64,000 bases of DNA, taken from the NCBI GenBank assembly GCA_022495995.1, contig JAFEMH010002580.1:124001-188000 (forward strand), given 5' to 3'. The DNA comes from Adenophora triphylla var. japonica. Its lineage: Eukaryota > Streptophyta > Magnoliopsida > Asterales > Campanulaceae. Under the pieces are notes generated by a model. The model saw only the letters and a program-made list of their open reading frames with translations. It ran no database searches and was not told the origin of the DNA. This document shows, piece after piece, positions 54,401-60,659 of the stretch. The position numbers and the translations under genes were made by a program. Each line of letters opens with the position of its first letter. Within the stretch, counting starts at the first letter, position 1.

Positions 54401-56972
54401 CCATTGCAGAAAAGTTGAAGTTTGTTCGGTGTCTCTATACACGGTTTCTATTGCTTCCAAATTCTACAGACATAACTCGAATTACCAAGGAATCCATTAT
54501 CCCCGAATGGGACGCTAGCCCTCGACATCAGACCCTTTACTTTGTTGATCGCAAGAATTCTTGTTTATTAGTAGCAGAACCTCCAAGTTACGTATCACTT
54601 ACAGACGTTATTGCCATTGTTGTGAGCCAGGTCTTGGGCTCCCCAGTCCCACTACCGATTGGACCTTTATTTCATTGTCCTGAGGACTCGGAGACTGCAC
54701 TTGTCAATGTATTGAAACTTTCTTCTGATGCAACAGTTACTGAGTGCACAGGAGGCATAAATGGCTTCTTAGGCAGGGAAATACTGCCCCAAGATGCTGT
54801 TCAAGTGCAATTTCACCCTTTGAGACCATTTTATAAAGGAGAAATAGTGGCTTGGCGATCCCAAAATGGAGAGAAATTGAAGTATGGCAAAGTTTATGAT
54901 GATGTGAGACCATCAGCAGGGCAAGCGCTCTATAGATTTAATCTTGAAACATCTCCAGGGGCGACCGAGCCTCTTCTCTCGTCACATGTTTTCTCTTTTA
55001 GAAGTATATCCATTGACGGTAGGTCTACCTCTTCGTCGATGGGGGAGGGTCATACAGTATCTGAGGATAGAATACATGTTGATCTGCCAGAAAGTTCTGG
55101 AACTGTCAAGACAAGAAATCAGGTTTGTCTCTGATCATCTTTCTGATTCTTAATAATTTGAAAGACTTGAGATAGTATTCCAAGTTATCAGTTGGCATAA
55201 CCGTAACTTCATTCATTATCCTACCTTGGAATCTTAGGGTCCTGAAGTGACTATTGTTAAATATGATGCACATTGCTTGATACTGGTGATTATGTTGAAA
55301 CGTATGAGTATGGTCGAACAACATAAAAACCAGTTGTCGTACAATTCTATTAAGGAGTATACTTATACATTATTTAATCAGAAAGGTAAGAAATATATGA
55401 TAAACAAAGCAATTTTGGGTACGAAAGACTACTATTTAAGGAGTATACTTATACAGCGACAAAAGAAGTCGGAGAGTTAATGTGGATGGAATATGTTGTC
55501 TTTTTCTTTTAGTTCATGTCTGCAGTTCTTGAGCAGTTAATACTTAGGATATTTTGGCGTACAAAGCTGACAAAAGCATACATTTTTACCAGAGACAACC
55601 AGTTATAGAACTGCACCATGGTCGTGTGTCAGCTGAGGAAATGGTTCAGGCAGTTCATGAGATGCTTTCAGCAGCTGGGGTCAATATGGATGTAGAAAAA
55701 CAATCTCTGCTGAAAACAACATTATCCCTGCAAGAACAACTGAAAGAATCTCGGGCAGCACTTTTGCTTGAGCAGGTCAGTATCTACTGATCCTATCTGG
55801 GTACTTTCTGAATGCAATGGTTAGATGTCCCTCCACCACAAGTTGCATGTCTTCTATTATGTTTAAAAAAGTAACCAATGAGCTCAGGATCATATTCGTA
55901 CTGCAGTGACCACACTTGCTCTCTGTTATTGTTTGCTCATTGGACCATGTTATTTAAAATGAATTTACATTTTGGATATGAACTTGCTCTATTTAACTTC
56001 AGATAAAACCTCTATCCAAAAAATACGGTTTGTTCTATACATTACCACCCCTAAGGGTCACCAGAACTCATAATGATGCCAATATGAACAATCTGGACAT
56101 AAAACAGAGTTCACGTTCTTGGAATTGTGATCACCATACAAATTATCCATGACTGTTCTTAGTAATCTACTTCACACTCGCTATATGCAATATCTCGATA
56201 GTTCATGTTGAGTGATATAGCTGATATGTTGCTTTCCCTGTGATCTACAAATACAAACTCCTTTTGCTTGCAATATCTAAGATGAAATGCACTCTGAATG
56301 AATTAGGGAATATGATTCGGTCGTCAGTGGCGGAGCTACCATGGGGGCAAAGGGGGCAATTGCCCCCATTGGTTTTATAAAAATAAAAATTTACTGGTGC
56401 AAAATTTATGAAAATTTGGGGGTTTAGTGCAATTTGTTGAAAATTTCCCCCTTCGGGATAAAAGAAATAATACACTAGAATATGTTTTGCCCCCAATAAC
56501 GAAAATACAATTAATTTTTTTTTGTTGTTGTGCAATCTTTGCCCTCATTGACAAAAATTTCTGGCTCTGCAACTGTCGGTCGTGAATGTATGCGGAAGTT
56601 AAATTTTGTTGGACTCTTGCGGAAACACCTCCCAACTTGTTTTCTTATGTATATGCTTTGAAATGTAAAATATCATAATAGTCTACGCAGCAAATAACTT
56701 TTAACTCAGTATATTAGAGATAGTAAATGGTCTTGTACCTAGTGGATAATCCATCCGGCGGATGAAATTTGCAGGAAAAGTCTGATATGGCAACAAAAGA
56801 AGCTGATACCGCTAAAGCGGCATGGCTATGCCGAATCTGCTTGAGTAATGAAGTTGATATAACAATTATTCCATGTGGCCACGTGTTATGTCGTAGATGC
56901 TCATCTGCGGTTTCAAGGTGCCCGTTCTGCAGGCTTCAAGTGTCAAAAGTTATCAAGATATACAGGCCTTAA
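9426..56972 (+). CDS. Giant sacsin-like GHKL ATPase/RING protein, 13 exons, complete
   Basis: The joined exons are 9426-9775, 11199-11925, 13434-19417, 23282-24771, 25518-25781, 27017-27234, 31309-31580, 35645-38678, 38754-38886, 53585-54108, 54214-55122, 55593-55775 and 56775-56972. All introns are GT-AG and phases match, giving 4,761 residues plus stop. The length is close to that of the Arabidopsis homologue At5g23110 (about 4,700 from memory). Three sacsin modules start with GHKL (Hsp90-like) ATPase folds. N46 and GRFGVG (114-119) lie in module 1, and N1417 and GRFGLG (1485-1490) in module 2. Module 3 is degenerate (L2822, LTYGLG). Each module then has an FCFLPLP/NRR-type middle segment and a W.LFW.YL...WPILP segment. 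An acidic insert lies near 3665-3690 and a RING at 4715-4748. Family knowledge suggests an ATP-dependent chaperone; ubiquitin ligase activity is inferred from the RING. No frameshift or stop was found, so the gene looks functional despite heavy intron loading. Exon 12's start is the least certain junction. Confidence 0.93.
9776..11198 (+). other. Intron 1
   Basis: Runs from GTATGT to TGATCCAG. It is 1,423 bp with a polypyrimidine tract before the acceptor. I saw no transposon end or RNA gene in it. Confidence 0.85.
11199..11925 (+). CDS. Exon 2 of the sacsin-like gene
   Basis: Residues 117-359. It completes the [22 protein letters not shown] motif and carries the rest of the first ATPase fold, including [19 protein letters not shown]. 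This block recurs nearly unchanged in module 2. It ends in phase 0 at CCTAGT|GTAATA. Confidence 0.92.
11926..13433 (+). other. Intron 2
   Basis: 1,508 bp from GTAATA to ATTGCAG. Apart from the SINE at about 12541-12715 I see nothing recognisable. Confidence 0.85.
12541..12715 (-). mobile_element. Au-type SINE in intron 2, antisense
   Basis: On the minus strand the sequence reads like a tRNA-derived plant SINE. The head GTAACAGTAAGGTTGC resembles box A. A degenerate box B (GGTGGAACTAC) follows after GAGGTCA. Then come AGAAACAGTGTCTCTGCTTG and GGGGTAAGATGCATACATTA, which are the Au-family body. Ends are approximate. Recognition is from remembered family features, not a search. Confidence 0.65.
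13434..19417 (+). CDS. Exon 3 of the sacsin-like gene, 5,984 bp
   Basis: Residues 360-2354. It begins with [20 protein letters not shown] and the [16 protein letters not shown] segment of module 1, and runs through [22 protein letters not shown]. It holds the whole second ATPase fold ([14 protein letters not shown] with N1417; [22 protein letters not shown] at 1485). It then repeats the middle segments as [27 protein letters not shown] and [23 protein letters not shown]. The donor is CACATAG|GTATCT. Confidence 0.94.
20519..20568. repeat. (TA)n microsatellite
   Basis: About 24 TA units in the copia remnant. Confidence 0.95.
20631..20684. repeat. (TA)n microsatellite
   Basis: About 27 TA units, 62 bp after the previous TA tract. 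Confidence 0.95.
20986..21247. mobile_element. Stowaway MITE inside the copia remnant
   Basis: Ends are CTCCCTCTGTCGCTAAATGA and TTCACTTAGGGACGGAGGCAG, flanked by TA at 20984-20985 and 21248-21249. It is a 262-bp non-coding element. Pol-like translation resumes on its far side, so it jumped into the copia sequence. Confidence 0.88.
21811..23080. mobile_element. MULE-like non-autonomous element with long inverted ends
   Basis: The left 120-140 bp (from GGGTAAATTATAAACATGGG) and the right end (reverse complement begins GGTAAATACGCACAAGGGTC) are diverged inverted repeats. They share blocks such as GGTCCAAAGTTACA and AAGTTAGCACT. Long imperfect ends starting GGTAAAT are typical of Mutator-like elements. 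The best 9-bp flank pair is ATATACATG/ATGTATATA, with only 6 of 9 matches. The middle has a purine-rich tract at about 22640-22850 and no transposase. Confidence 0.6.
22640..22850 (+). repeat. Polypurine-rich tract
   Basis: About 200 bp in which the + strand is mostly G and A (for example GGAAAAGATGGAAGGGGCAG), inside the MULE-like element. Confidence 0.8.
23282..24771 (+). CDS. Exon 4 of the sacsin-like gene
   Basis: Residues 2354-2851. It ends module 2 ([10 protein letters not shown], then [18 protein letters not shown], matching [18 protein letters not shown] in module 1) and opens module 3. The position of the ATP-binding Asn is Leu here ([17 protein letters not shown]2822). It ends AATCTAG|GTAACA. 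Confidence 0.93.
24772..25517 (+). other. Intron 4
   Basis: 746 bp, holding the GC-rich element at 25096-25329. The rest is unremarkable. Confidence 0.85.
25096..25329. mobile_element. GC-rich non-autonomous element in intron 4
   Basis: 234 bp flanked by the identical 10-bp sequence GGCTGGTAGG (25086-25095 and 25330-25339). Ends are short imperfect inverted repeats (AGAACCGCTACA near the left end; reverse complement of the right end GGAACCGCTGCA). The inside is rich in GC and short palindromes such as CTGCACTGCAG. An 8-10 bp duplication fits a hAT or Mutator type; I cannot decide. Confidence 0.65.
25518..25781 (+). CDS. Exon 5 of the sacsin-like gene
   Basis: Residues 2851-2939, core of the third ATPase-like fold: [20 protein letters not shown], then [22 protein letters not shown] in place of [22 protein letters not shown]. 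It ends TTGACAG|GTGCTC. Confidence 0.91.
25782..27016 (+). other. Intron 5
   Basis: 1,235 bp with a Stowaway MITE at 26153-26408. A diverged direct repeat (CTTTTGGCTCAAG.GACTT) lies near 26625 and 26779. Confidence 0.85.
26153..26408. mobile_element. Stowaway MITE in intron 5
   Basis: 256 bp with inverted ends CTCCCTCCGTCCCAGAAAAC and TTTTATGGGACGGAGGGAG, flanked by TA (26151-26152 and 26409-26410). Confidence 0.93.
27017..27234 (+). CDS. Exon 6 of the sacsin-like gene
   Basis: Residues 2939-3011 ([17 protein letters not shown] ... LFLKSVLQ). It corresponds to the [12 protein letters not shown]...LLFLRNVKT stretch of module 2. It ends in phase 0 at CTGCAG|GTAAGT. Confidence 0.91.
27235..31308 (+). 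other. Intron 6
   Basis: 4,074 bp. The right third is a LINE remnant. The left part (27235-29900) contains no recognised gene. A short direct repeat with core GGGTAGCCATTG lies near 28460 and 28617, and a 'GGCTCGTTCGTTCA' tandem lies near 29445-29575. Confidence 0.8.
29940..31150 (+). pseudogene. LINE reverse transcriptase remnant, sense, in intron 6
   Basis: Broken frames keep L1-type landmarks in order. [11 protein letters not shown] is near 30025. LSRLL follows a GRPCL/GDPLSP-like stretch near 30275-30330. The catalytic QFADDA block is near 30410-30425. The C-terminal zf-RVT zinc-binding motif [20 protein letters not shown] is at about 30724-30783. Many stops. I could not place the 5' end or poly(A) tail. 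Confidence 0.8.
31309..31580 (+). CDS. Exon 7 of the sacsin-like gene
   Basis: Residues 3012-3102 ([13 protein letters not shown] ... [21 protein letters not shown]). It ends GATAG|GTATGT and joins in phase to [18 protein letters not shown] of exon 8. Confidence 0.92.
31920..32000 (+). mobile_element. Au-type SINE 3' fragment in intron 7
   Basis: GGTAAGGTTGCGTACATCGG followed by ACCCCCTCTACCCCACC and GGTGGGAATCTTTGCGGCAC is the characteristic 3' part of plant Au SINEs. The tRNA-like head is missing. A Stowaway MITE begins just after it. Confidence 0.72.
32030..32286. mobile_element. Stowaway MITE in intron 7
   Basis: 257 bp with degenerate inverted ends ATCCTTCCGTCCCACTACTA and TTTAGTGGGACGGGGGGAG and TA flanks (32028-32029, 32287-32288). 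Confidence 0.85.
32904..33594. mobile_element. Possible TIR element with GTTTGGTAA ends
   Basis: The left end GGTTCTGTTTGGTAACCCAA and the reverse complement of the right end (GGCTTGTTTGGTAAAAACTG) are alike, and the segment interrupts duplication copy A. I could not find a target duplication, so the ends are tentative. It is very AT-rich and non-coding. Confidence 0.45.
33632..33882. mobile_element. Hairpin-forming Stowaway MITE in intron 7
   Basis: Ends CTCTCTCCATCC and GGGACGGAGGGAA with TA flanks. Internally, 33705-33734 and 33783-33812 are inverted repeats matching at 29 of 30 positions with a 48-bp loop. Pairing continues weakly outwards, so nearly the whole element can form one hairpin. 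Confidence 0.82.
34718..35070. repeat. Tandem duplication copy B in intron 7
   Basis: An uninterrupted counterpart of copy A: GTCAGCATCAAAAACTCTGC, then GGAATTCCAAGATTTTGGTT, then TAATCTGAAATCCTAAAGTT and GATTTGGGCTGCATCAG. No coding function recognised. Confidence 0.6.
35645..38678 (+). CDS. Exon 8 of the sacsin-like gene, 3,034 bp
   Basis: Residues 3102-4113, most of module 3. [20 protein letters not shown] stands where modules 1 and 2 have [27 protein letters not shown] then SDWPLIP matches their WPILP segment. A serine/glycine-rich linker near 3390-3440 and an acidic stretch ([20 protein letters not shown], from residue 3665) are extra. It ends TTGCAG|GTAATA. Confidence 0.94.
38754..38886 (+). 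CDS. Exon 9 of the sacsin-like gene
   Basis: Residues 4114-4158 ([20 protein letters not shown] ... VWGTLSSS), after a 75-bp intron. It ends TCTTCAG|GTAGCT at the start of the 14.7-kb intron 9. Confidence 0.9.
39010..39377. mobile_element. hAT-type MITE in intron 9
   Basis: Starts CAGTGATGAATCCAAG and ends CTTTCTCTGCAACTG. Flanks GCATGGTC (39002-39009) and CCATGGTC (39378-39385) match at 7 of 8 bases. The CAGT...ACTG ends and 8-bp flanks resemble the element at 56325-56575. 368 bp, no coding capacity. Confidence 0.65.
39438..39466. repeat. (CT)n microsatellite
   Basis: About 14 CT units with further CT-rich sequence after it. Confidence 0.95.
39730..43660 (-). mobile_element. Degenerate L1-type LINE, antisense, in intron 9
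   Basis: The 3' end is marked by a T-run on the + strand (39730-39764), which is the poly(A) tail of a minus-strand LINE. Reading leftwards from 43660, broken frames show an endonuclease-like stretch ([28 protein letters not shown] near 43440-43480), then reverse transcriptase ([20 protein letters not shown] near 41500-41556). [20 protein letters not shown] is near 41090-41160, and the zf-RVT motif [19 protein letters not shown] at about 40165-40230. A TIR-flanked insert lies at 42388-42857. The copy is 5'-truncated and full of stops. Confidence 0.85.
42388..42857. mobile_element. 470-bp TIR-flanked insertion inside the LINE
   Basis: Near-perfect inverted ends: GCGGGAAACAACCTCCTTAA at 42393 and the reverse complement of 42825-42853, with one mismatch over about 28 bp. 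Direct flanks AGAAG (42383-42387 and 42858-42862) suggest a 5-6 bp target duplication. A TATAAATAG sits near the right end at about 42816. No coding frame of note. Family not recognised. Confidence 0.6.
44069..44829 (-). repeat. 3' LTR of the non-autonomous element (deleted form)
   Basis: Has the same ends as the other LTR (TGATGGAGTAAAAACCCAC ... AACCCATTTATCA). It lacks about 267 bp that the 5' LTR has after CTTAGTAATAAAA. It includes a (GA)n tract near 44309. Confidence 0.85.
45637..45796. repeat. 80-bp tandem repeat with GGGCGGTCGCCC palindromes in the hAT end
   Basis: Two units of about 80 bp start at 45637 and 45717. Each has two palindromes of the form TTGGGC-GC-GCCCAA (45636, 45665, 45715, 45746) followed by an A-run. 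Confidence 0.85.
46184..48300 (-). pseudogene. hAT transposase, frameshifted
   Basis: The main frame (47971-46184, 595 codons) has the hAT order. D106 in CADIWSD begins the RNase H-like core. [15 protein letters not shown] follows near residue 207-222. The C-terminal dimerisation domain runs from YVELENYL to [21 protein letters not shown] (about 475-570). The BED zinc finger ([10 protein letters not shown]...FKRHLTSKH) is in another frame upstream (about 48120-47907). The N-terminal Gly/Gln/Thr-rich segment (48280-48140) is in a third. Two small indels, near 48135 and 47920-47970, would thus break a transposase of about 700 residues. The frame is otherwise free of stops, so decay looks recent. 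A GTACGTCTTAG at the second break is too short to be an intron. Confidence 0.88.
50838..50850 (-). other. Primer binding site for tRNA-Asp
   Basis: The minus strand reads TGGCGCCGTTGCC, exactly complementary to the 3' end of plant tRNA-Asp(GTC), and lies six bases inside the 5' LTR. This primer is used by Athila/Tat-type gypsy elements. Confidence 0.88.
50857..51820 (-). repeat. 5' LTR of the non-autonomous element (full form)
   Basis: 964 bp with ends TGATGGAGTAAAAACC and CATTAATCA. It contains a segment absent from the other LTR, including a duplicated ACTAGAAAACCTTGA unit (51024 and 51097), and a (GA)n tract at 51351. Confidence 0.87.
52219..52866. mobile_element. 648-bp TIR element with perfect 8-bp duplication in intron 9
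   Basis: Ends CATAGTTATGAAAGGC and GCCTTTAACAACTATG are inverted repeats, flanked by the identical GGAGAGAT (52211-52218 and 52867-52874). Ends are rich in GGCG/CGCC. The centre holds two 107-bp tandem repeats. No transposase. The 8-bp duplication favours the hAT superfamily. Confidence 0.8.
52541..52753. repeat. Two 107-bp tandem repeats
   Basis: Units begin at 52541 and 52648 (AAAATAAGTGCGATAAAGAA ... GGGAGGTTTACTAT) and differ at only a few bases. Confidence 0.93.
53585..54108 (+). CDS. Exon 10 of the sacsin-like gene
   Basis: Residues 4158-4332 ([20 protein letters not shown] ... [13 protein letters not shown]). It completes the aspartate codon split by intron 9. It ends TGTGGAG|GTAACA. 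Confidence 0.92.
54214..55122 (+). CDS. Exon 11 of the sacsin-like gene
   Basis: Residues 4333-4635 ([20 protein letters not shown] ... GTVKTRNQ). It includes the segment [20 protein letters not shown], outside the three repeated modules. It ends AAATCAG|GTTTGT. Confidence 0.93.
55593..55775 (+). CDS. Exon 12 of the sacsin-like gene, coiled-coil segment
   Basis: Residues 4636-4696. The acceptor CATTTTTACCAG at 55581-55592 was chosen because it restores phase 0. Heptad-like sequence ([20 protein letters not shown], then RAALLLEQ) suggests a short coiled coil before the RING. Confidence 0.82.
56325..56575. mobile_element. hAT-type MITE in intron 12
   Basis: 251 bp, CAGTGGCGGAGCTACC ... TTCTGGCTCTGCAACTG, with the perfect 8-bp duplication TCGGTCGT (56317-56324 and 56576-56583). 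Inside, GGGGGCAATTGCCCCC is a palindrome near 56351. No coding capacity. Confidence 0.85.
56775..56972 (+). CDS. Exon 13 of the sacsin-like gene, RING finger and stop
   Basis: Residues 4697-4761. The coiled coil continues ([17 protein letters not shown]) into a C3HC4 RING: CRIC at 4715, PCGH, CRRC and CPFC ending at 4748. It then ends [10 protein letters not shown] and TAA (56970-56972). The acceptor is AAATTTGCAG. Confidence 0.94.
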   Translation, partial: EKSDMATKEADTAKAAWLCRICLSNEVDITIIPCGHVLCRRCSSAVSRCPFCRLQVSKVIKIYRP

Positions 56973-57420
56973 GATAGTTGTGCTTGCTTAATTACATTCC
57001 CTTTGACGGGGTATATATATTCCCAATATTCTTTGTGGAAAGTAAATTCTTACTGTAGAAATTTCATTAAAATTACTCATGCTCATGCTGATGTTATATG
57101 ATGTACAGATGAACATGTATAAGTTGATACAATGCATAGAGAATTATACCATTTCACAGGTAACAGTTGAATCCAGTATTTAGATCTTCTGATTTTACTT
57201 TGTGGTGGAAGTCCTTATTTAAGGTAGAAGGAACGAACGATGTCTAAATTGGCTTTAGATGGGGAAGAACAAAAAAAAAAAAGAGAATGGAGATTTATTC
57301 ACTTAATTATTGTTATTATCATATGTTCAATGTTTGTTAAAATTATTATAATACTATTTAATAACTATACATATACATAAATCAATTTTACATTAAATGG
57401 AAATGAAAAGGAGGGACATC
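56973..57420 (+). other. 3' UTR and spacer before the gypsy element
   Basis: AT-rich, about 450 bp. I found no canonical AATAAA; plant polyadenylation signals are loose, so the 3' end of the transcript cannot be placed. Confidence 0.5.
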
Positions 57421-58177
57421 TGTGAACGGTATAGACCGAGCTACGAACATGGGCTTGCCCGAACCAGGGCCCAACTATATTGGGCCATGGATATTATATA
57501 TTCATCAAGTGTTAGGGCCGAGCATTATCTTCCTCGTATGCCGAGGAACATTTACCTTGGCCTTATGTCGCCATTCTTGGGCCGGTCTGTCTCAATTACC
57601 GAGGATAGAAAAGCCCTTTGCTCGGCATGTCACCAATCACCGAGGAAACAAAAGTATTCTCCCCGGCATATTTTCATGTCGGCCATTTACCAAATGACGA
57701 GGAAACAAAGTCATTTTCCTCGGCTAATTTGCCCAAGGCCGAGAAAAATCATTCGTCTTCCTCGACGTTCCGGCTAGCAGTTACAATCCTCCTTCAACAA
57801 GGATTATACAGTTGTAACCCAATCAGGATTACAATTACCAATATCAATTCAAGTCAAATAAGGAGTCCTTAACAGATATGATCCTCTTAAGATTATATCT
57901 TATCTCTTTACAAGTTCATTCCAACATGGATTCTATCTATCCATTCCTATAAATATAAGCCCCATGGCTCATTATTCGGTACGTTACTTTTTACATTGGA
58001 GAAACTCTGTCAATTTGATTTCTCTAATATCAACCGTGAACTTACTCTCACGCCGGAGGGCCTTTAGCCGGATCCGCCCCGGCTTAGTTTACGTGTTTTC
58101 TCTTATTTTCAGGCCTTGCAATCGCCGGAGCATTCGACGCTTGGATTTGGGCTGATTTGACGATTTTGGCATCATCA
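57421..58177 (+). repeat. 5' LTR of the gypsy element
   Basis: The proposed boundaries are TGTGAACGGTATAGACC at 57421 and GGCATCATCA at 58177, just before the primer site. TATAAATATAAG at about 57949 is a likely TATA box. An array of CCGAGGAAA-type repeats lies at about 57530-57745. The second LTR is out of the window, so the left edge is not proven. Confidence 0.65.
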
Positions 58178-58179
58178 AT

Positions 58180-58197
58180 TGGTTCCATTGCCGGGAA
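58180..58197 (+). other. Degenerate tRNA-Asp primer binding site
   Basis: TGGTTCCATTGCCGGGAA resembles the tRNA-Asp complement TGGCGCCGTTGCCGGGGA with four differences, which fits the Tat-like assignment. Confidence 0.6.
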
Positions 58198-58534
58198 ATC
58201 GATTCAAACACCCTTTGTTTGGCCTGGAAAATCTCGCCTGAGAAGCTATTTTCCGTTGGATTTGTTCTTGATCGAAATTGGTAATTTTCGCTCCGACAGC
58301 TCGTTCTTGATTCGGTCGGAATTTGTAAACTTCCAACGGAAACCGCATTAATTCGGCCGGAAACCGCTAGTTCACGACGAAGCGAAATTTGTGGCTTGAA
58401 TTTTTGTGTTGGGAAAATTACAATTGGCTGTTTGTTTTGGTTAAAATTTACCCTAATTTTAGCCATAAATTCGGGTCTGGTGAAATTGTGATTTTTGGAA
58501 AATTTTGCATTTAATAATCTGTTTGTGATTCGTA

Positions 58535-60600
58535 ATGGACGGACAATTCACAAGTGTTACTGCTGAGGATCCCACCCAAGTGAATGGGGGAAACACCGGA
58601 GCCGAGGAGCCACTGCCTCCTCCTCCTCCTCTACCTCAAGCCGATGCCATTCCTCCCCTTGCCATGACTCTTCGTTCCGGGGGTCAGGCAAATGCCGAGG
58701 GAGAGGGCAATGACCTTCCTCGTCCTACTCGTACTCGTGGGAAGCAAGCAGAAGGAAGAAAACAAAGAATGCCGACGCCGGTCAAGCGGGAGGATCTCAA
58801 CCCGTCGACCGACGCCTTTGTTACACAAACAAATGGAGACTTTGCAAAGGATGTATGAGACACAAGTTGCTCTGTTGCAAATGGACCCGAGATCATTCCA
58901 TGGCTCCTTTCATTGTACCATCAATGGGCCCACCTTTGAGAAAGGAACAGGAGAGCATCGTGATCCTCCCCGAAGACTGCCGAGCTACCACTGCCAGCCT
59001 CCCAGGGATTCTCCTCATCCTCGGCATAACAAGAAGCGTAAGGATCTTGTGGTCGACCTGAGAAGCCAAATAACTCCCAGGGAAGAGGAAGTGAACTCCA
59101 AGGACCTAAGAACAAGACTCAGCTTGAATAGACGCCTATCACCTGCTCGCCTCATCATGACACCTAGGCGTCCCGCGTCTCCTCGAGCTCGTCGGCCAGA
59201 TTCTCCTCGTCCTCGTCATTCGTATTCTCATCGTCCTCGTCGACCGGACTCTCCTCGTCCTCGGCATCGGGAATTTGCTAGGCCAAGGACCCCAGAGCCC
59301 TACAGGATGATACTTGGCGCACAAGACCTGGAACCAAGACGTGATAGGGCCCCCTCCAAACGTGATGGCCACCGACATGAAGAAAAGCATAGTAGGGTGA
59401 ATGATCGCCCCAAAGAAAAGCCGCCGAAGCTCCCAACGAAGCACTCGCTCAAGCAAAGTGAGAAGGAAATAGAAACAAAGCAATGGGAGCCGCCAAGCAA
59501 AGGCCGGATGATATGGAGAGGGGAAAGAAATATAATGACGATGATTATGATTGGGCCACCCGTCCGTTTTCCTTGAGGATAACCGCAAAGACCTCCCCAT
59601 CCTAACCTCAAGCTCCCAAATTTCGAGAAATATAACGGAACCATCGACGCAAGGACCATGTGCAAAGTTTTGAACAAACCATGAATCTCCTCACCACCGC
59701 CGATGACTTGCTCGCAAAGCTTTCGCGAGCACCTTTTCCGAATTTGACCTGGTTCCGTGAGCTTAAGAAAGGTTGCATCGATTCTTGGAGGGGCATGAGG
59801 AGAATGTTCTTAGATCACTTTGCCACACTGGGAAGAGGAAGATGAGATTAACCGACTTGGCCAACATTGAGCAAGGGAAGGGAGAGACCACCCTTAGCTA
59901 CTACAATAGGTTCCGAAAGATGGCGCATCAAGTCGAAGAAAGCCTTACTGATAGGGAGGTCATAGTTTGCTTCAACTCGGGTTAAAATCCCCCTCATTTA
60001 TGAACTCTCACCAGGGAACCCACTTCCAAGGCCGAATTATACAAAGTGGCTTATGCCATTTCCATGGCCGAGGACAAGACAAAGAAAAGGGGTGCCGACA
60101 AGACGGAACCCGAAGCGACTAACTCCCGACGTAATGACAATGGGAACGGCAAGAAAGGAAAGAATAAAACCGTAAGCACCGAGAAGCCGGAGTTCACCCC
60201 TCTTACAAAGCCCATCTCCGAAATCATGCAGATGGTGAACCTTCCTCCACCTCGTCCGCTGACTGATAACCCAAAGTATCCCCGCAACAAGAACAAATAC
60301 TGTGATTTTCACAAGGACAACGGGCACACCACTGATGGTTGCTGGGCCCTTAAGAAGATAATCCAACAATGGGTTGACGAGGGAAAGTTAGACCGTTATG
60401 TCATGAAGAAAGATGGCAAGCGAAAGCGGAAGCAAGAGGAGAGTGAAGATGACTCCAAGAGTGAGGATGAAGATAGAAGGCCTCCTAGGGCTAAACTACA
60501 TGTGATCCGTGGAAGAGGTGACCTCCACCGTAAAGCTAAGGGATCGATCCACGAGCTAAGCAAAGTATACCATGTCCCCGCTTGGATCCATAAAGCGTAA
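58535..60600 (+). pseudogene. Gypsy gag, frameshifted
   Basis: Starts MDGQFTSVTAEDPTQVNG with a proline run. The frame shifts near 58830 into KQMETLQRMYETQVALLQMD, followed by an Arg/Pro/Ser-rich region with repeats like RRPDSPRPRH (about 59170-59280). The capsid core (FEQTMNLLTTADDLL; CIDSWRGM; LANIEQGKGETTLSYYNRF) is spread over two frames at 59640-59985. The zinc motif CDFHKDNGHTTDGC is at about 60299-60340. Not translatable as one protein. Confidence 0.83.
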
Positions 60601-60659
60601 GAAATCATTAGTTTTTCTCCGAATGAGTCAAGTGAAGTCGAGCAGCTCGTGAGCAACCA

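Noticed and set aside
55554..55592. Possible upstream extension of exon 12 ([12 protein letters not shown])
   Set aside because: The frame is open but there is no good acceptor further upstream that keeps phase. The CATTTTTACCAG acceptor at 55592 joins exon 11 in phase.
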